DNA of 33,900 bases from Chromera velia (taxonomy: Eukaryota > Sar > Chromeraceae): NCBI GenBank assembly GCA_018398765.1, contig JAHBMJ010000377.1:15001-48900 (forward strand), read 5' to 3'. Made by a program: the position numbers and the translations under genes. Of this stretch, positions 1-10,032 are shown piece by piece. Positions within the stretch are counted from its first letter, which is position 1. Each line of letters begins with the position of its first letter. The notes beneath the pieces were generated by a model that saw only the letters and a program-made list of their open reading frames with translations, did no database searches and had not been told where the DNA came from.

Positions 1-586
1 TATCCATGAATATCTTTGTGGAATGAATGCGTATGGGGGCAGAGCACAGTAAGGAACAGAAAAGCAATCAATGTGAGGCAGAGCTACACATATAGAGGAA
101 CAAGGCGCGGAGGCAGGTCCAAAATGATAGGCAGAACAAACGAAGAGGGCAGGTTTCTTTCCGTGTTTTTTGTGTTCCTGTGCAAGAGGGGAGACTCGGA
201 TCGAGAGGAAGAGAAAAAAAGGAAAATGTCTTCGCGCAAGGAGGGGATCTGATGGATGGCTCCGTTTCCCTCCCCTCCCGTCCCGCCCTCTCCTCTCTGG
301 CGCCTTCCTGTCTGCATGCCTCTTCTCCTCTTGTCCTCCAAATGCTTCGCTTCTCCACAAGTCACTAGTCGAGCAAACATCGTCAATCTACCCCCTCGCC
401 GCATGTATCCCTTCCACCCGGCCGATCACTAGAGTTTTGCATGCATTCACACAGCCAGCCAAATCAAAAGCAAAGGAAAGGGAATGGAGGGCATGAGAGC
501 GAATGAAGCCATCCCTCACTGATCGATCGTACCTGCTTCTTTGTTTGTTTGCCTCTCTCCCTCCATGCATCTGAATTCGTTATTTG

Positions 587-725
587 TTTTCTTTCTTTCT
601 TTCTTTCTTTAAATTTCTTTCTTTCTTTCTTTCTTTCTTTAAATTTCTTTCTTTCTTTCTTTCTTTCTTTCTTTTTTTCTTTCTTCCTTCCTTCGTTTCT
701 TTCTTTCTTTCTTTCTTTCTTTAAA

Positions 726-757
<32 letters not shown>

Positions 758-765
758 TTCCTTTT
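587..765 (+). repeat. (TTTC)n microsatellite with AAATTTC interruptions
   Basis: A tetranucleotide TTTC array is interrupted three times by a TTTAAATTTC variant and by CCTTCC variants. It lies upstream of the 3' splice site at 1047 on the coding strand of the SDR gene, so transcription would produce a very long polypyrimidine tract. Open frames across it encode only Ser/Phe/Leu runs and are not genes. Confidence 0.9.
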
Positions 766-1019
766 ATGAGTTCACCTCTCTGATTGTTTCTTTTTCTCTT
801 CCTTTTATGAGTTCACCTCTCTGATTGTTTCTTTTTCTCTTTCTTTCATGACTTCACCTCTCTGATTGTTTCTTTCTTTCTTTCATGACTTCACCTCTCT
901 GATTGTTTCTTTTTCTCTTTCTTTCATGACTTCACCTCTCTGATTGTTTCTTTTTCTCTTTCTTTCATGACTTCACCTCTCTGATTGTTTCTTTCTTTCT
1001 TTCTTTTATGACTTCGCGT
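766..1019 (+). repeat. 41-bp pyrimidine-rich minisatellite next to a splice acceptor
   Basis: Six copies plus a partial seventh of a unit with core ATGACTTCACCTCTCTGATT followed by a T/C tract start at 766, 807, 848, 885, 926, 967 and 1008. The period is 41 bp, with one shortened 37-bp copy. The last copy degrades into the acceptor of the SDR exon at 1048. ATGAG in the first two copies becomes ATGAC in the later ones, which indicates directional array growth. Confidence 0.9.
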
Positions 1020-1047
1020 CTCGTCTCGATGTATTTATCGTCTGCAG

Positions 1048-1228
1048 GTGCGTGTCCAGAATCTCCACGGAGACGGGTGATCGAGTGGACGTGGTGGTCC
1101 ACTTCGCGGGCATCACCCAGCCGTTGAAGTTTTTGGAGATCTCAGAGGATGATTACAGGAAAGTTGTGGACATCTCTCTGAAGGGGTCCCTCTTGGTCTC
1201 CCAGGTCAGTCAGTCAGTCTGTCAGTCT

Positions 1229-1259
<31 letters not shown>

Positions 1260-1876
1260 AGTCAGTCAGTCAGTCAGTCAGTCGGTATAATGGATCGATC
1301 ACTCATGTCATGCTGAGAAGAAAATCAATCTTTCAAAAAGGGGGGGTGACAGATGCATGTTGGCTCGTAGACAGAAAGCTAGTCGTGTGGATTCTTGGGT
1401 GGGAGTCACCTGCAGAATCCTGCCCTGCTTCTGGCGCCTGCATGCCTTCTTCCGCTGCCCTAACTGTATAATTGTTCGCATGAGGGTCGGACACCGTGAC
1501 AGTCAACGAAAAACAGACTGGTCCTTTCTTTCATCCTTTTGACTTCCTCCACGAGACTGACAGACTGGCTTTTTAAATTCTTTGCGAGGGAGCTCCCTTT
1601 ATTCACGCTTGTTCCCCCTGTGTGTTCATTGTTCGCTGCTTCCCCCCTTCTTTTGATCGATCGATCGATCAGGCTGCGATTCCACTGATGAAGGCTCGAG
1701 GAGCGGGGTCTCTGGTGTTCATCTCGAGTGTCTCTGCTCAGCAGGGAGGGGGGATCTTCGGGGGGCCTCATTATTGTGTGAGTGGAGGAATCGAGGGGGG
1801 GAAGCTAGAGGGTGCATGGTTGTGGGGGGCGGCTTTGTTTTGTATTAGAACAGTACATCTTTCATGTATGTATGTA

Positions 1877-1918
<42 letters not shown>

Positions 1919-3138
1919 TATGAACAAGCGAGTTAGTAACAGAGCGACCGAGAGAGAGANGGGGGGGAGAGGAAGAGAGAGAGAGAGAGAGAGAGAAGGC
2001 GACAGAGACAGAGACAGAGAGAAGCAGAGAGAAGCAGAGAGAAGCAGACACAGAAGGGGATGGAAGAGGACAGAGAGAGGCACAGAGAGGGAGGGGGGGA
2101 GGGAGGGAGGGAGAGAGAGGCAGAGAGTTTGCCTGCCTCTCTGTCTGTCCGTCTGTCTGCAGGGAGCCAAGGCAGGCTGTTTGGGCCTGATGCGCGCGTG
2201 CGCAAAAGAGTTCGGGTCTTCGGGTATCCGTGCGAACGCGATTTGCCCCTCCTTGGTTGAGACAGGTCAGTCAGTCAGTCAGTCGTGGTGTTTGTTTGGT
2301 GACACATGCAGAACCTCTTCTTCGGTCGTCCCTGGCGGTAGTCAGTACAATCGTGTGTTGCCCGCAGTTCGCCAAGTGCTTATTTTTCACGATGCTCAAA
2401 GTAGACGCTCGTGTGCTAATGTGAAAATATGCACTTCTGAACATCATCTTTTCTTGATCATGCAGGAATAGCGAAGGGGATGACAGAGGAGACTCGCGAG
2501 AAGATCAGAGGGGGTATTCCTCTGGGAAGAACTGGTCAGGGAGGATACGAAGAAGCGGAAAAGGAAGGAGGGATAAAAGGAAGGAAGAAGGGAAAGGGAG
2601 AAAAGGGAGGAGGCAAGCAGGGCCGTCGTACCGATTGCAATCGAAGTTATTTGGCTCTCTCTGGATTTATTTTTAAGTTAGAAAGGGCTGAGTAAAGCGC
2701 TTCATTTTGTGCCCCCCCTCCCCCCCCCCTCAGTGTGCGTGTATGTGTGTACTCGTGCGTGTGTGCATCCATGTGCGAGTCGGTGCTTGTTTTTTGGGGG
2801 GGTGGGGGTATTATTGTGTCGTTCTCGTTGTTCGTGCAACTGGCAATTTTGTTCTGTGCAACTGTCTGTCTGTTCAGGTTTCTCGGGTTGCATATTTTTG
2901 AGGTCGTGTTGTCATTTGTAGTTGGCCATCTGTCTGTTTGTGCTGATTTTTGTATATGCAGGTCCATGTACGTGTAAAGGGAGGCATGTAGATGAATGAA
3001 TGTTGACACACACGTTTGCATCGATCCGCAGGAAAACCCGACGACGTCGCGGGGGTCTGTCTCTTCTTGGCATCTGACCTTTCGGCGTACGTATCGGGAG
3101 CAACCATCGACGTCAACGGGGCGAGCTACTTCCGGTAG
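1048..3138 (+). CDS. Short-chain dehydrogenase/reductase, FabG-like (3' five exons)
   Basis: NAD(P)-dependent oxidoreductase of the classical SDR family. Five exons join in frame: 1048-1204, 1673-1777, 2163-2265, 2466-2534 and 3032-3138 (TAG stop at 3136-3138). Family landmarks appear in the expected order. VDVVVHFAGI corresponds to the usual NNAG strand. VFISSVSAQQGG carries the catalytic Ser. PHYC joined to GAKAG across the third junction restores the YxxxK catalytic pair. NAICPSLVETG matches the usual PG-motif region. The end, YVSGATIDVNGASYFR, is the normal SDR C-terminus. The cofactor-binding N-terminal half is outside the window, so cofactor and substrate cannot be assigned. 3-oxoacyl-ACP reductase and sugar or steroid dehydrogenases share these motifs. 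Donors are GTCAGT, GTGAGT, GTCAGT and GTCAGG. Introns end in TGCAG, CGCAG or ATCAG. Confidence 0.9.
1205..1283 (+). repeat. (GTCA)n array beginning exactly at a 5' splice site
   Basis: About 79 bp of GTCA repeats with three GTCT variants start at the first intron base after exon 1048-1204. The donor GTCAGT is therefore itself the first repeat unit, and many identical donor hexamers follow. A shorter array, 2266-2285, starts in the same way at the donor of exon 2163-2265. Confidence 0.92.
1863..2125 (+). repeat. (TATG)n/(TG)n and (GA)n simple repeats within an SDR intron
   Basis: (TATG)n followed by (TG)n covers 1863-1920. A GA-rich tract with AGAAGC and GGGA variants covers about 1950-2125. 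The single ambiguous base (N) at 1960 lies inside the purine tract. The intron ends in a short CTGT array, 2140-2160, that leads into CTGCAG. This is intron 1778-2162 of the SDR gene. Confidence 0.85.
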
Positions 3139-5274
3139 CTGTATACCCAGCAAGCAACCAGCAATTGAGTGTTAAACGAAAACCGATCAAACGTAGCAGG
3201 GGGCGGTGGGGACTGGGGCAGCGGCTTGTATCCTATAATATAAAACAACGCGTCAAATATCAAGGGTGTTTACAGAGGCTGAAGGCTAGGCTATAGAGTA
3301 AATTGGCTAGTCACTAGACACAGTCACGCCGCGACTCACGCGGCAGTGCGGTCGACCCCGGCGGCCGCAAATCTACCTAAATAATATATATATTTCTGGG
3401 CATATTTCAATGTGTTGTACCCTAGCTAGGGTACGCTAGCGTAGTCTTTTTTTACTTTGATAATAAGTTTAATTCCAGGCTAGATTTTAAGAAGTTTAAA
3501 CACCGATAAGAACTCAATTCAAATTAATTTATTCAAAAAAAAAAAAGAAAATATTGTAGAAGTCCATATCGTAAATGAAACTTAAAACTTCAATGGCAAA
3601 AAGTTTGTATCTTACTAAGTTTCTTAATATGACATTAAGCTCCCTGCATACGTGTGTTTCTAAATTACAGACTGCCAGACAGACTGCCTAAGGCTAATGA
3701 CTTATTACTAGACTTATCCGATCGGAGTCATTACCAGTACGTATATTACCAGTTAAAGTTGTTTAATCATGGAATATATTTATTCACTAGTTAGTCACTT
3801 TAAAAGTAATATAATCAGGAATATATTCAGAAATATATTCCTAAATTAATTAAGGGGGGCTCCGCCCCCGGGCTACATTTTTAATTTTTTTTTTTTAAAC
3901 ACAGTTTGTGACTATAAAAAATTGGTTTTGAAAAAGATAAACAGGGGCTTCACTGAAGAAGGAAATGGAACCTGACCCTCTATGGTGGTGGAGATAACGT
4001 GAGGAAGCAGAGTGGCGTTATCTCCCATCTTTACAATTTTGTTTTTAAGCTCATTCTGATGCTGGGTAGCGATTGCTTTTTTGATTTCTTCTGTCTTCTT
4101 TTTGCAGCTTCGAAGGTGAGTCCAAAGATTGGACGTCCCTCTACTGCTTTTGGCTGTCGTCCCGCAGGAATTGCATGTATACGATTCTACAGGTTTGCCG
4201 AGCGGTGGCTAAACTGCTTTGAAGAAGTCTTGTACGTCTACTTGACTCCTAGACTTGACTCATTTTCAAACTATAGAGTTAATCGTCTGAACATATCAGG
4301 CCTCAGTCATTTCAGACTGGTATCATGGGTTGCTGTGACTTTAAGTTTGCATCTTACCTTGTGTTTGAAACTCATGCATGAAGACCCAATTTTTGATGCA
4401 ACATGTATAATTGGCTATTCAGCTCCGAATGCATGTACCGATGGCCGCGGCCGCTAGTAGGAGCGGTGGGCCGCGCCGGCGCATGCATGGCTGGCCCGGG
4501 CTGCATGGGCTGGGCCATGCATGCAGTGCACTGGATATGTACAAGCCTCTAGGCTACTCCCAAAATATTTGTTTTTATAATGTAAAAAAAAAATCATGCA
4601 CCATTAGAATGACTAAAGGTATTAAAGACTAGTAAGAATCGGACTTTAGCTAATTAATCACTTTATTCAATCACATTCAATCACTTCATGGAATAATTAA
4701 ATATATTCTAATCACAAGTGACTAAACACCTTTGTTACCAGTGAATCATATACTCTAGCATATACTATTCAATAAATTTGATAACTTATCATTCAAGTTA
4801 GTTGTTATTAAAGTTATTCAATAGTATGATTGAGACTGTCATGGTACTAGAGACTGTATCACCTAGGGCACCAATTAAATCACTATTACTATCATTATGA
4901 ATGCGTAGCATTTAATTTCATACATTGTGGTACGTAACATTAAATTAACAGTGATACCTATACTATAGACTGATACACTTAATTGTACCTAAAGCTAGAC
5001 CTAGCGAAAGCTTAATTTAAAGTTGGTGATATTAAACTGAATTAATTTAAATTAAAAACTGAAATAAAACAAATTTAAAAGTTATAGAAATTGTAAACTA
5101 ATTAAATTTAATTTGGATTTAATTACTTGAAATAATTATAAATTATACATGTGATCATTATTTTGTTTTGTAATGCAGCGTGTATCCCTGCATATAATAA
5201 ATTATACATATGATCATTATTTTGTTTTGTACTGCAGCGTGTATCCGTGCATATATTCGTACATCAATTGATGT
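3139..5274. other. AT-rich intergenic region between convergent genes
   Basis: The SDR gene (+) and the next gene (-) end towards each other across this 2.1 kb. It is strongly AT-rich with long A and T runs and contains two short GC-rich patches (3330-3370 and 4440-4530, each with a NotI-type GCGGCCGC). A GC-balanced island at about 3940-4460 has an open + frame (3999-4457) that I do not recognise and that lacks clear splice signals. A perfect hairpin GGGGGCTCCGCCCCC near 3860 is followed by T runs. No confident gene, RNA or transposon end was found. Confidence 0.5.
5138..5255. repeat. Two tandem copies of a 59-bp repeat
   Basis: Two direct copies, starting at 5138 and 5197, share ATAAATTATACAT then GATCATTATTTTG and end in GCAGCGTGTATCC. 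They differ at only a few bases. The pair lies directly downstream of the stop codon of the minus-strand gene at 5275, so it may fall in that gene's 3' UTR or polyadenylation region. Confidence 0.85.
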
Positions 5275-7548
5275 TCACCCTTCTTCTGCCAGTACCAAAA
5301 TTTGTTCTAACGCTTCAATCACCCTCTTCCTCAGCATGACTCCCTTCATCATAATTGCATACTGCTCCTTTTGATACTCCCGCCGCCCGACCTCGTTCTC
5401 CACCATGACGGGAGACGTCACAATTTCGATTTTCCATCGGTCCTCTGAGTCCCCCAGCTCGTTCTCCTTCTCCTCTCCGCATCCCCCCACAGAGTCTTCC
5501 TTACCATGATCCGCCCCCACCATCTCGGGAGGAGGAGAAGAAGCACTTTGCGTTTCCCCATGCACCACGACTCCTCGGCCTCCTAAGACGCCCTCACGGT
5601 CATCAGGTACTACGAGATCTTCCAGCTGCACAGTCGGAGAGAAAGCTGCAAAGCACCCCTTTCCGCTTCCATTTGCACAGGAACCCGTGGCACAAATCGC
5701 ACCTGAAATTTCATGCGGACGAATGTGGGCCCTCTCTGTGTGTCTTTTTTCTTCCCCCGCTTCCTTTTCTTCTGGTAGGAATCTTCCTTTCAAAGAGAAA
5801 TCTTCAACTATCTGCGTAAGAAAAGAGGACGATACCGTCCTTGGCTCTGTCTCCTTTCCTCTTCCCCTTCCTTTTCTTTTCTCCTTCTCGTCTTTCGTTG
5901 CCTCCCTCTCTTTTCTTCTCCCCTCGTTCTGCTCCTCCCACGCCTCCAGGTCATACGGTGACGCACGCATGTCCAAAATTCGGGCCCGGATGGCAAGGTG
6001 TAAAGCCTCTAGGACCAGATCGGAAGGTACGAGAGGTGCCAGCTTGATGAGCCATTTGAATAAATCCATGGACGCGTGCAAGCAGGCGGGCTGCTCGTTC
6101 TCAGCCGCGTCTACGGTCTGCCGAGAGAGCTGGAGAGGATTGAGGGCTTTGCCTTCTGGGGGAAAGAAGCGATAAGCGTCATAGTGAGTGCAGCTGAGCA
6201 AACCGTTCTCCACCACCTGCATGCATACATTCGTGCATGCGTGCAGATATGAATGAAATAGAAGAACAAAAGAAAAGGGTCGCGAAGAAGATCTGAGGTC
6301 AGGGGGGAGGGGAAAACCCACGCGGGAAAAAAAGAGAGAGAGATCCCTTTGAAACAAAGAGTTGATCCCTCTCGAAACGCTCCTTCTGTTTTTTCCATCG
6401 CTCGCTTCTCGCATTTATATATTTTCCTTTTTTTTTGCTTCAAGTCATCCTTTTCCTAATTGTCCCCGACTGTTCGTTTATTTTTGTTTCCTCCGACTCC
6501 ATCTGCGCGTCCTTTTCTCTTCTTTTCTCTTTTCTTTTTTCCTCTTCTTTGCTCTTCTCTTCTCTTCGCTTCTCTGCTCCTCTCTTCTCATGCAGAGATT
6601 GCATGCAAAGATGCATTCATGGATTCGCACTTGTCTGCCTGTCAGATGCCCCACTGATCGACCGACCTCGTTGATTTTGGTTTGCGGAATCCTCAGAGGC
6701 AAATTTTGGAAACGAGAGGAGGAGGGGGGGGCTCCATCGGGCCTGTAGAGCATGGCCCATTCGTGTAAACCGAAACAGGTCATCTTGGGGGGGCGTGACT
6801 GGGTGGCTTTGAGCAGACCTATCTGCCATCTGACCGCAGACTTCCTTTCCTCAGACAACTTTCGGGGGTCAATGTAGACGGCTGCCTGTGTGGATCGATT
6901 GACGGTGCAGGCTGTGCCTGTCTCTGTGTGTGTTTGGACACAGGCTGTTGGGTTGGTTTCGATGGTTCCAGTTGAAAGGAATCTCTGCATCCTCCGACTG
7001 AAACCGTCTACTTCCGCTCGGACAACTCCCACCCCGACGCCTGGAGACCAGTGCTTGAGATCTGCAGGGTTGAAATGGTAATACTCAAAAAGGAAGTTGA
7101 ATATTGGGTGCACGCGGTCGTGCTCCAGCTTTGCCCCTTTCTTCTTCCTACTTGAACCGTTCCCGTCTCCTTCTTTCGAAGTGAACTGAGAGGGAAGGAG
7201 CCACTGCAACCTCCGACTGTGGAGGTCTTGTCTCCTTCCGAATTCTCCCAGAGACAGAACGGAATCAACACCAGCAGGCACAGGGAGGAGAGAGGAAGGC
7301 GGCTCGTCCTTGCAACTGCTTCCCTCCATCTCTGCCACCAAAGAAACCTCCGAGTCTGCCACGCCCGAGAGCACACCCCTCTTTACTGGTCTTTGGAAGC
7401 GAGTCACACCGAGGAACGGCGAAGGAGTTCTTTCTCGCCTTCCAAGCAGAGCCTTCCGTTTGTGAGCAACAATGGTGGAGCACACTGAATGGGAGCTCAA
7501 GAAAAGAAGACAGAGAAGGTACTCTGAGGTGCACCCAATCATCTGCAT
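5275..7548 (-). CDS. Homolog of the family annotated 3-methyladenine DNA glycosylase-like
   Basis: Two exons, 7548-6667 and 6216-5275, join in phase 0 (donor GTCGGT, acceptor ATGCAG) to give about 607 residues. Residues from about 150 match a family I know from cyanobacteria and actinobacteria under the name 3-methyladenine DNA glycosylase. FLFEYYHFNPADLKHWSPG, CFGLHEWAMLYR, THYDAYRFF, ENEQPACLHASMDLFKW and LDMRASPYDL occur in the same order, and the short basic C-terminus is also present. The function of that family is not well proven. About 165 Glu/Arg/Lys-rich residues are inserted between the MRASPYDL motif and the conserved C-terminal strand. The first 60 residues look like an organelle leader: a hydrophobic core YLLCLLFLSS, then a basic, Ser/Thr-rich stretch. 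ATG at 7548 and 7542 are both usable, and an upstream exon is possible. Confidence 0.78.
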
Positions 7549-8030
7549 CCCCAAGGAGACGCCTGCAGCCTTTCACTGCCAGGCCTGCGCATTCGGATCG
7601 CACCACTCGTCTGTGAGTCTGACATATACACGCGTCAGAACGCGGAACTTCATTCAGGAAGCCTAGCTGTCAATCTATAGCATTTAGTAACATGCCGTCT
7701 ACAAGAGAATTGATGAGAATTTAAAGAGCTATATATAGGGAGGCAATGGCACGTAAAACTCTGACCTTGATTCGCCATGCATCGCGACGCGCGGCCGTTT
7801 TACGCGCGCCGCGCGGGCTCGGACCATGCATGCATGCAAGCATGCAACAGTGCAACATGCAACAAAATGCAAAAAAATATATACGCACGGACCTAGCTAC
7901 AGCTGACTGCACACAACAGTGACAACAAACCGATGCAACAACCCCTGACTGCAGGCTCTGAGCTCATGCTTAATGTCCAAACACTATGTATACACAACTG
8001 TGCCATATATATGAATACACAACATTGAAT
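7549..8030. other. Upstream region of the glycosylase-like gene, no gene seen
   Basis: No supported coding exon. Around 7780-7850 there is a GC-rich patch (GCGCGCCGCGCGGGC) followed by GCATGCATGCAAGCATGCAACA repeats in AT-rich surroundings. A TATATATAGGG sequence lies at 7729-7740. A similar GC patch next to GCAT repeats occurs near 17215-17300. Confidence 0.4.
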
Positions 8031-8088
8031 GGATGTTTGATCACCCAGATGTCGATCGACAAACTACTGAGAACCTAGCTGAGAACCG

Positions 8089-8436
8089 CAGTCGTTTTAA
8101 AACAGAAGCTTACTTCATTTTTCTGTTTGTGCTTTCAATCAATATACTTTGGCTCAGTACTGCCTTCCTTCTCGTAGCAAAGACAAGCTCCTTTTTTCAC
8201 CTCCTGAGGATCCGTGGCGAAGTCTTCCTCTTTGGAGGGTGGCTTGTGGTTCGATATCTTTCCCTCTTACTGAAACGGACTGGAGACTCGTTCCGACTAA
8301 GCAGACAGTCAGGGTCTACATTTTGAGACTTCCATGGTACTTCGGCATTCCTCTTCTTCTGATTGGTGGCGCATCGATCTTCGTTTTTAAGGAACCGATC
8401 ATCAATTTCTTCACAATGATGAGTGTCCCAATATAA
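8089..8436 (+). pseudogene. Decayed membrane-protein fragment, copy 1
   Basis: Two overlapping open frames carry one protein similarity that is broken by a frameshift. The first reads through a hydrophobic segment (FIFLFVLSINILWLSTAFLL) to LFGGWLVVRYLS. The second continues from about 8260 with LTETDWRLV, TVRVYILRLPWYFGIPLLL and IGGA to a stop at 8434-8436. The same order is found in copy 2 at 8718-9033, with different disruptions. I do not recognise the family. The two hydrophobic segments suggest a small membrane protein or a transposon-carried gene. An intron restoring the frame cannot be excluded. Confidence 0.45.
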
Positions 8437-8524
8437 CCGGTATCCTATTTGTTCCAAGCTTGTTTCGATCTCTCACTTTGTCTGCTTGATTGCGTCATTG
8501 GCTAGGTCATTGGTTGCGCAGGTA

Positions 8525-8695
8525 ATCGAGGCTCTCAAAAAGATACTTCGCGCTTTTGCTGCTGTGGCTGGCCCAAAACAATTCTTCCAGTTTCCATCGT
8601 AATTTGCTCCCTTGAATTGAAATCAAGTTCCTGCCCTTCTGAACGCATTGCAGAATGCCGAAGAGCTTCAGAGCGTGAAGATACAGGTAGATACA
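8525..8695 (+). repeat. Dispersed repeat, copy A (paired with 13165-13330)
   Basis: This segment resembles 13165-13330 in the same orientation. Both contain a TCAAAAAG core, then ATTTGCTCCCT followed by GATTGAA or AATTGAAATCA-type sequence, then GCCTTGCAGCATGCC or GCATTGCAGAATGCC and AGAGCTT. The match is diverged with small indels, which indicates an old dispersed repeat family. In copy A it sits between the two membrane-protein fragments and may be part of the same element. Confidence 0.5.
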
Positions 8696-8717
8696 GGCAA
8701 GGCAGCGCCTCCCAGTC

Positions 8718-9033
8718 ATTATGAAACAGAAGTTTGCTTTAATCTTCTGTTTGTGCTGTCGATCTATTTTGGCTTCAACACAATCACTGCCGCTTTGGCA
8801 CTGATTCGGCTAAGCAAGACAACGACCTCCTTCCGTCTGCTAAGAACGCGTGGCAAGATCTCGCTGTTTGGAGGCTGAATCATGGTTCGATGCCTAGACT
8901 AAGTTCGATGCTTCACTCTGACGGAGAAAGACTGCAGACTCGTTCGAAACAAGGGGACAGTCAGGGTCTACGTTTTGGGACTTCCATGGTATTTTGGTCT
9001 TCCTCTCTTCTTGATTGGCGGAGCCTTATTCCG
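8718..9033 (+). pseudogene. Decayed membrane-protein fragment, copy 2
   Basis: A second copy of the 8089-8436 sequence. It reads LLFVLSIYFGFNTITAALAL, RLLRTRGKISLFGG, two stop codons, then LTEKDCRLV and TVRVYVLGLPWYFGLPLFL. Many of its nucleotide differences from copy 1 are silent in the aligned frame, so the sequence was probably under protein selection before it decayed. Two in-frame stops near 8876 and 8900 make this copy non-functional as read. Confidence 0.5.
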
Positions 9034-9195
9034 ACGTACTTCTAGCTCGATTGGCTAGATAGTACGTCAGAAGGTATGTATATATATTTAAAGCTCAGAC
9101 AACTTAGCCTTAAACCACTCTTCAGTCTTCAGTTAGTGTTCAGACAGTGTTGTAGAGGTCTTTGATTAGGGTCTTTTCAAGTTTTTGTTGCCGAA

Positions 9196-9393
9196 GTCGT
9201 TTCTAAGGAAACTACTTGTACAGAGGTCCTTAGTCCAGAAGTAGTTTCCAAAGGAAACTACATATCAAAAGTCGATAGTTAGAAGTAGTTTCCAAAGGAA
9301 ACTACTTGTCAGAGGTCGATAGTTAGAACTAGTTTCCAAAGGAAACTACTTGTAAGAGCTCGATGGTTAAAAGTAGTTTCCAACAGAAACTAC
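9196..9393. repeat. 44-bp-period array of 21-bp palindromes
   Basis: Copies of GTAGTTTCCAAAGGAAACTA(C) start at 9241, 9285, 9329 and 9373 at exactly 44-bp spacing. A degraded first copy lies at 9196. The arms GTAGTTTCC and GGAAACTAC are perfect inverted repeats around a 3-base loop in the best copies. The spacers are themselves related (TGTCAGAGGTCGATAGTTAGA and variants), so this is a satellite with a hairpin in each unit. Single arms (GGAAACTACTT) continue downstream at about 9411, 9538, 9580, 9598 and 10044. Confidence 0.92.
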
Positions 9394-9867
9394 TTGTAAG
9401 AGGGTCTTTTGGAAACTACTTGTTATGGAGCTATAAAGCCTTCCAGAAGAGGAACAAGAGGTTAGAAGTCTTTATTGGAGACAACGGACGTCTAAACTTC
9501 TTAGATTGTCTTCTTAGAGGTTGTTATATGTAGAAGTGGAAACTACTTCCGAGAGTGACTGGTCAGTAGATCCTTGTTGGAAACTACTTGCCAATTGGAA
9601 ACTACTTAAGAGGTAAAAGGTTATTTTTGCTCAAAAATTCGCTTTCAAGGAAGTTCTTAATGATAATCCAAGTGCCACTTTTTGGTTGGTCCATCTCCGG
9701 AGAAGTTTAGGCTCTCGTGGAAGACTTACAATTTTCTGAGTCTTCCAACAGTGTTTTGGTTTATGCTACAGTCCATCATTTTATAATACAGGCCATCATT
9801 GTCGTTTTGGCATAGCTACAGGATATGATTTTGTAGTTTTAGTACCTTTCACATGGTAGGAAAAAGA

Positions 9868-9945
9868 GGGGTGACCGGGGATTGAACCCGAGACCTTCTG
9901 ATTATTAGTCCTGTGTCTTAACCACTATAATATACATACTAGGCC
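9868..9945 (-). other. tRNA-derived relic, Ile(AAT)-like
   Basis: On the minus strand there is an internal A-box-like region (TAGTGGTTAAGACACAGG) and a B box GGTTCAATCCC within a nearly good T arm (TCGGG, 7-base loop, CCCGG). The anticodon loop reads CTAATAA, giving AAT (Ile). The anticodon stem does not pair (CAGGA against TCAGA), and the acceptor stem does not pair either (GGCCTAG against TCACCCC). This is therefore a tRNA pseudogene or the head of a tRNA-derived SINE rather than a working tRNA. Confidence 0.6.
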
Positions 9946-10032
9946 GCTTGCCCATTTTTATTTAGCTTAGTCTTCCTGACTCTTGTGTCTCTCAAGCCTT
10001 GAAAGTTTGACAGAACAGCCTTGATTTTCATT

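Larger units (their letters stand above)
1..1047. other. Probable intron or 5' flank of the SDR gene, no exon seen
   Basis: No convincing coding exon was found here on either strand. The SDR exon that starts at 1048 needs an upstream exon carrying the Rossmann TGxxxGIG motif. No such motif is readable in this stretch, so the earlier exons most likely lie left of the window. Positions 1-570 are mixed, G/A-rich and then C/T-rich, with several short open frames on both strands that show no family resemblance. From about 587 onward the sequence is almost purely pyrimidine on the + strand and runs into the acceptor TCTGCAG at 1041-1047. Confidence 0.5.

Noticed and set aside
3855..3900. Rho-independent terminator
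   Set aside because: The GGGGGCTCCGCCCCC hairpin with T runs looks like one, but the context is a eukaryotic AT-rich intergenic region with no bacterial gene upstream.
3360..4456. Transposon bounded by the two GCGGCCGC patches
   Set aside because: The flanking sequences do not extend the inverted match and no target duplication was found.
9196..9393. CRISPR array
   Set aside because: Regular spacing and palindromic repeats resemble CRISPR, but the spacers are near-copies of each other, no cas genes are near, and the DNA is eukaryotic.
9241..9393. Heat-shock elements (nGAAnnTTCn)
   Set aside because: The TTCC-AAA-GGAA palindrome has the wrong spacing between the half-sites.
9868..9945. Functional tRNA-Ile gene
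   Set aside because: The anticodon stem and acceptor stem do not pair.
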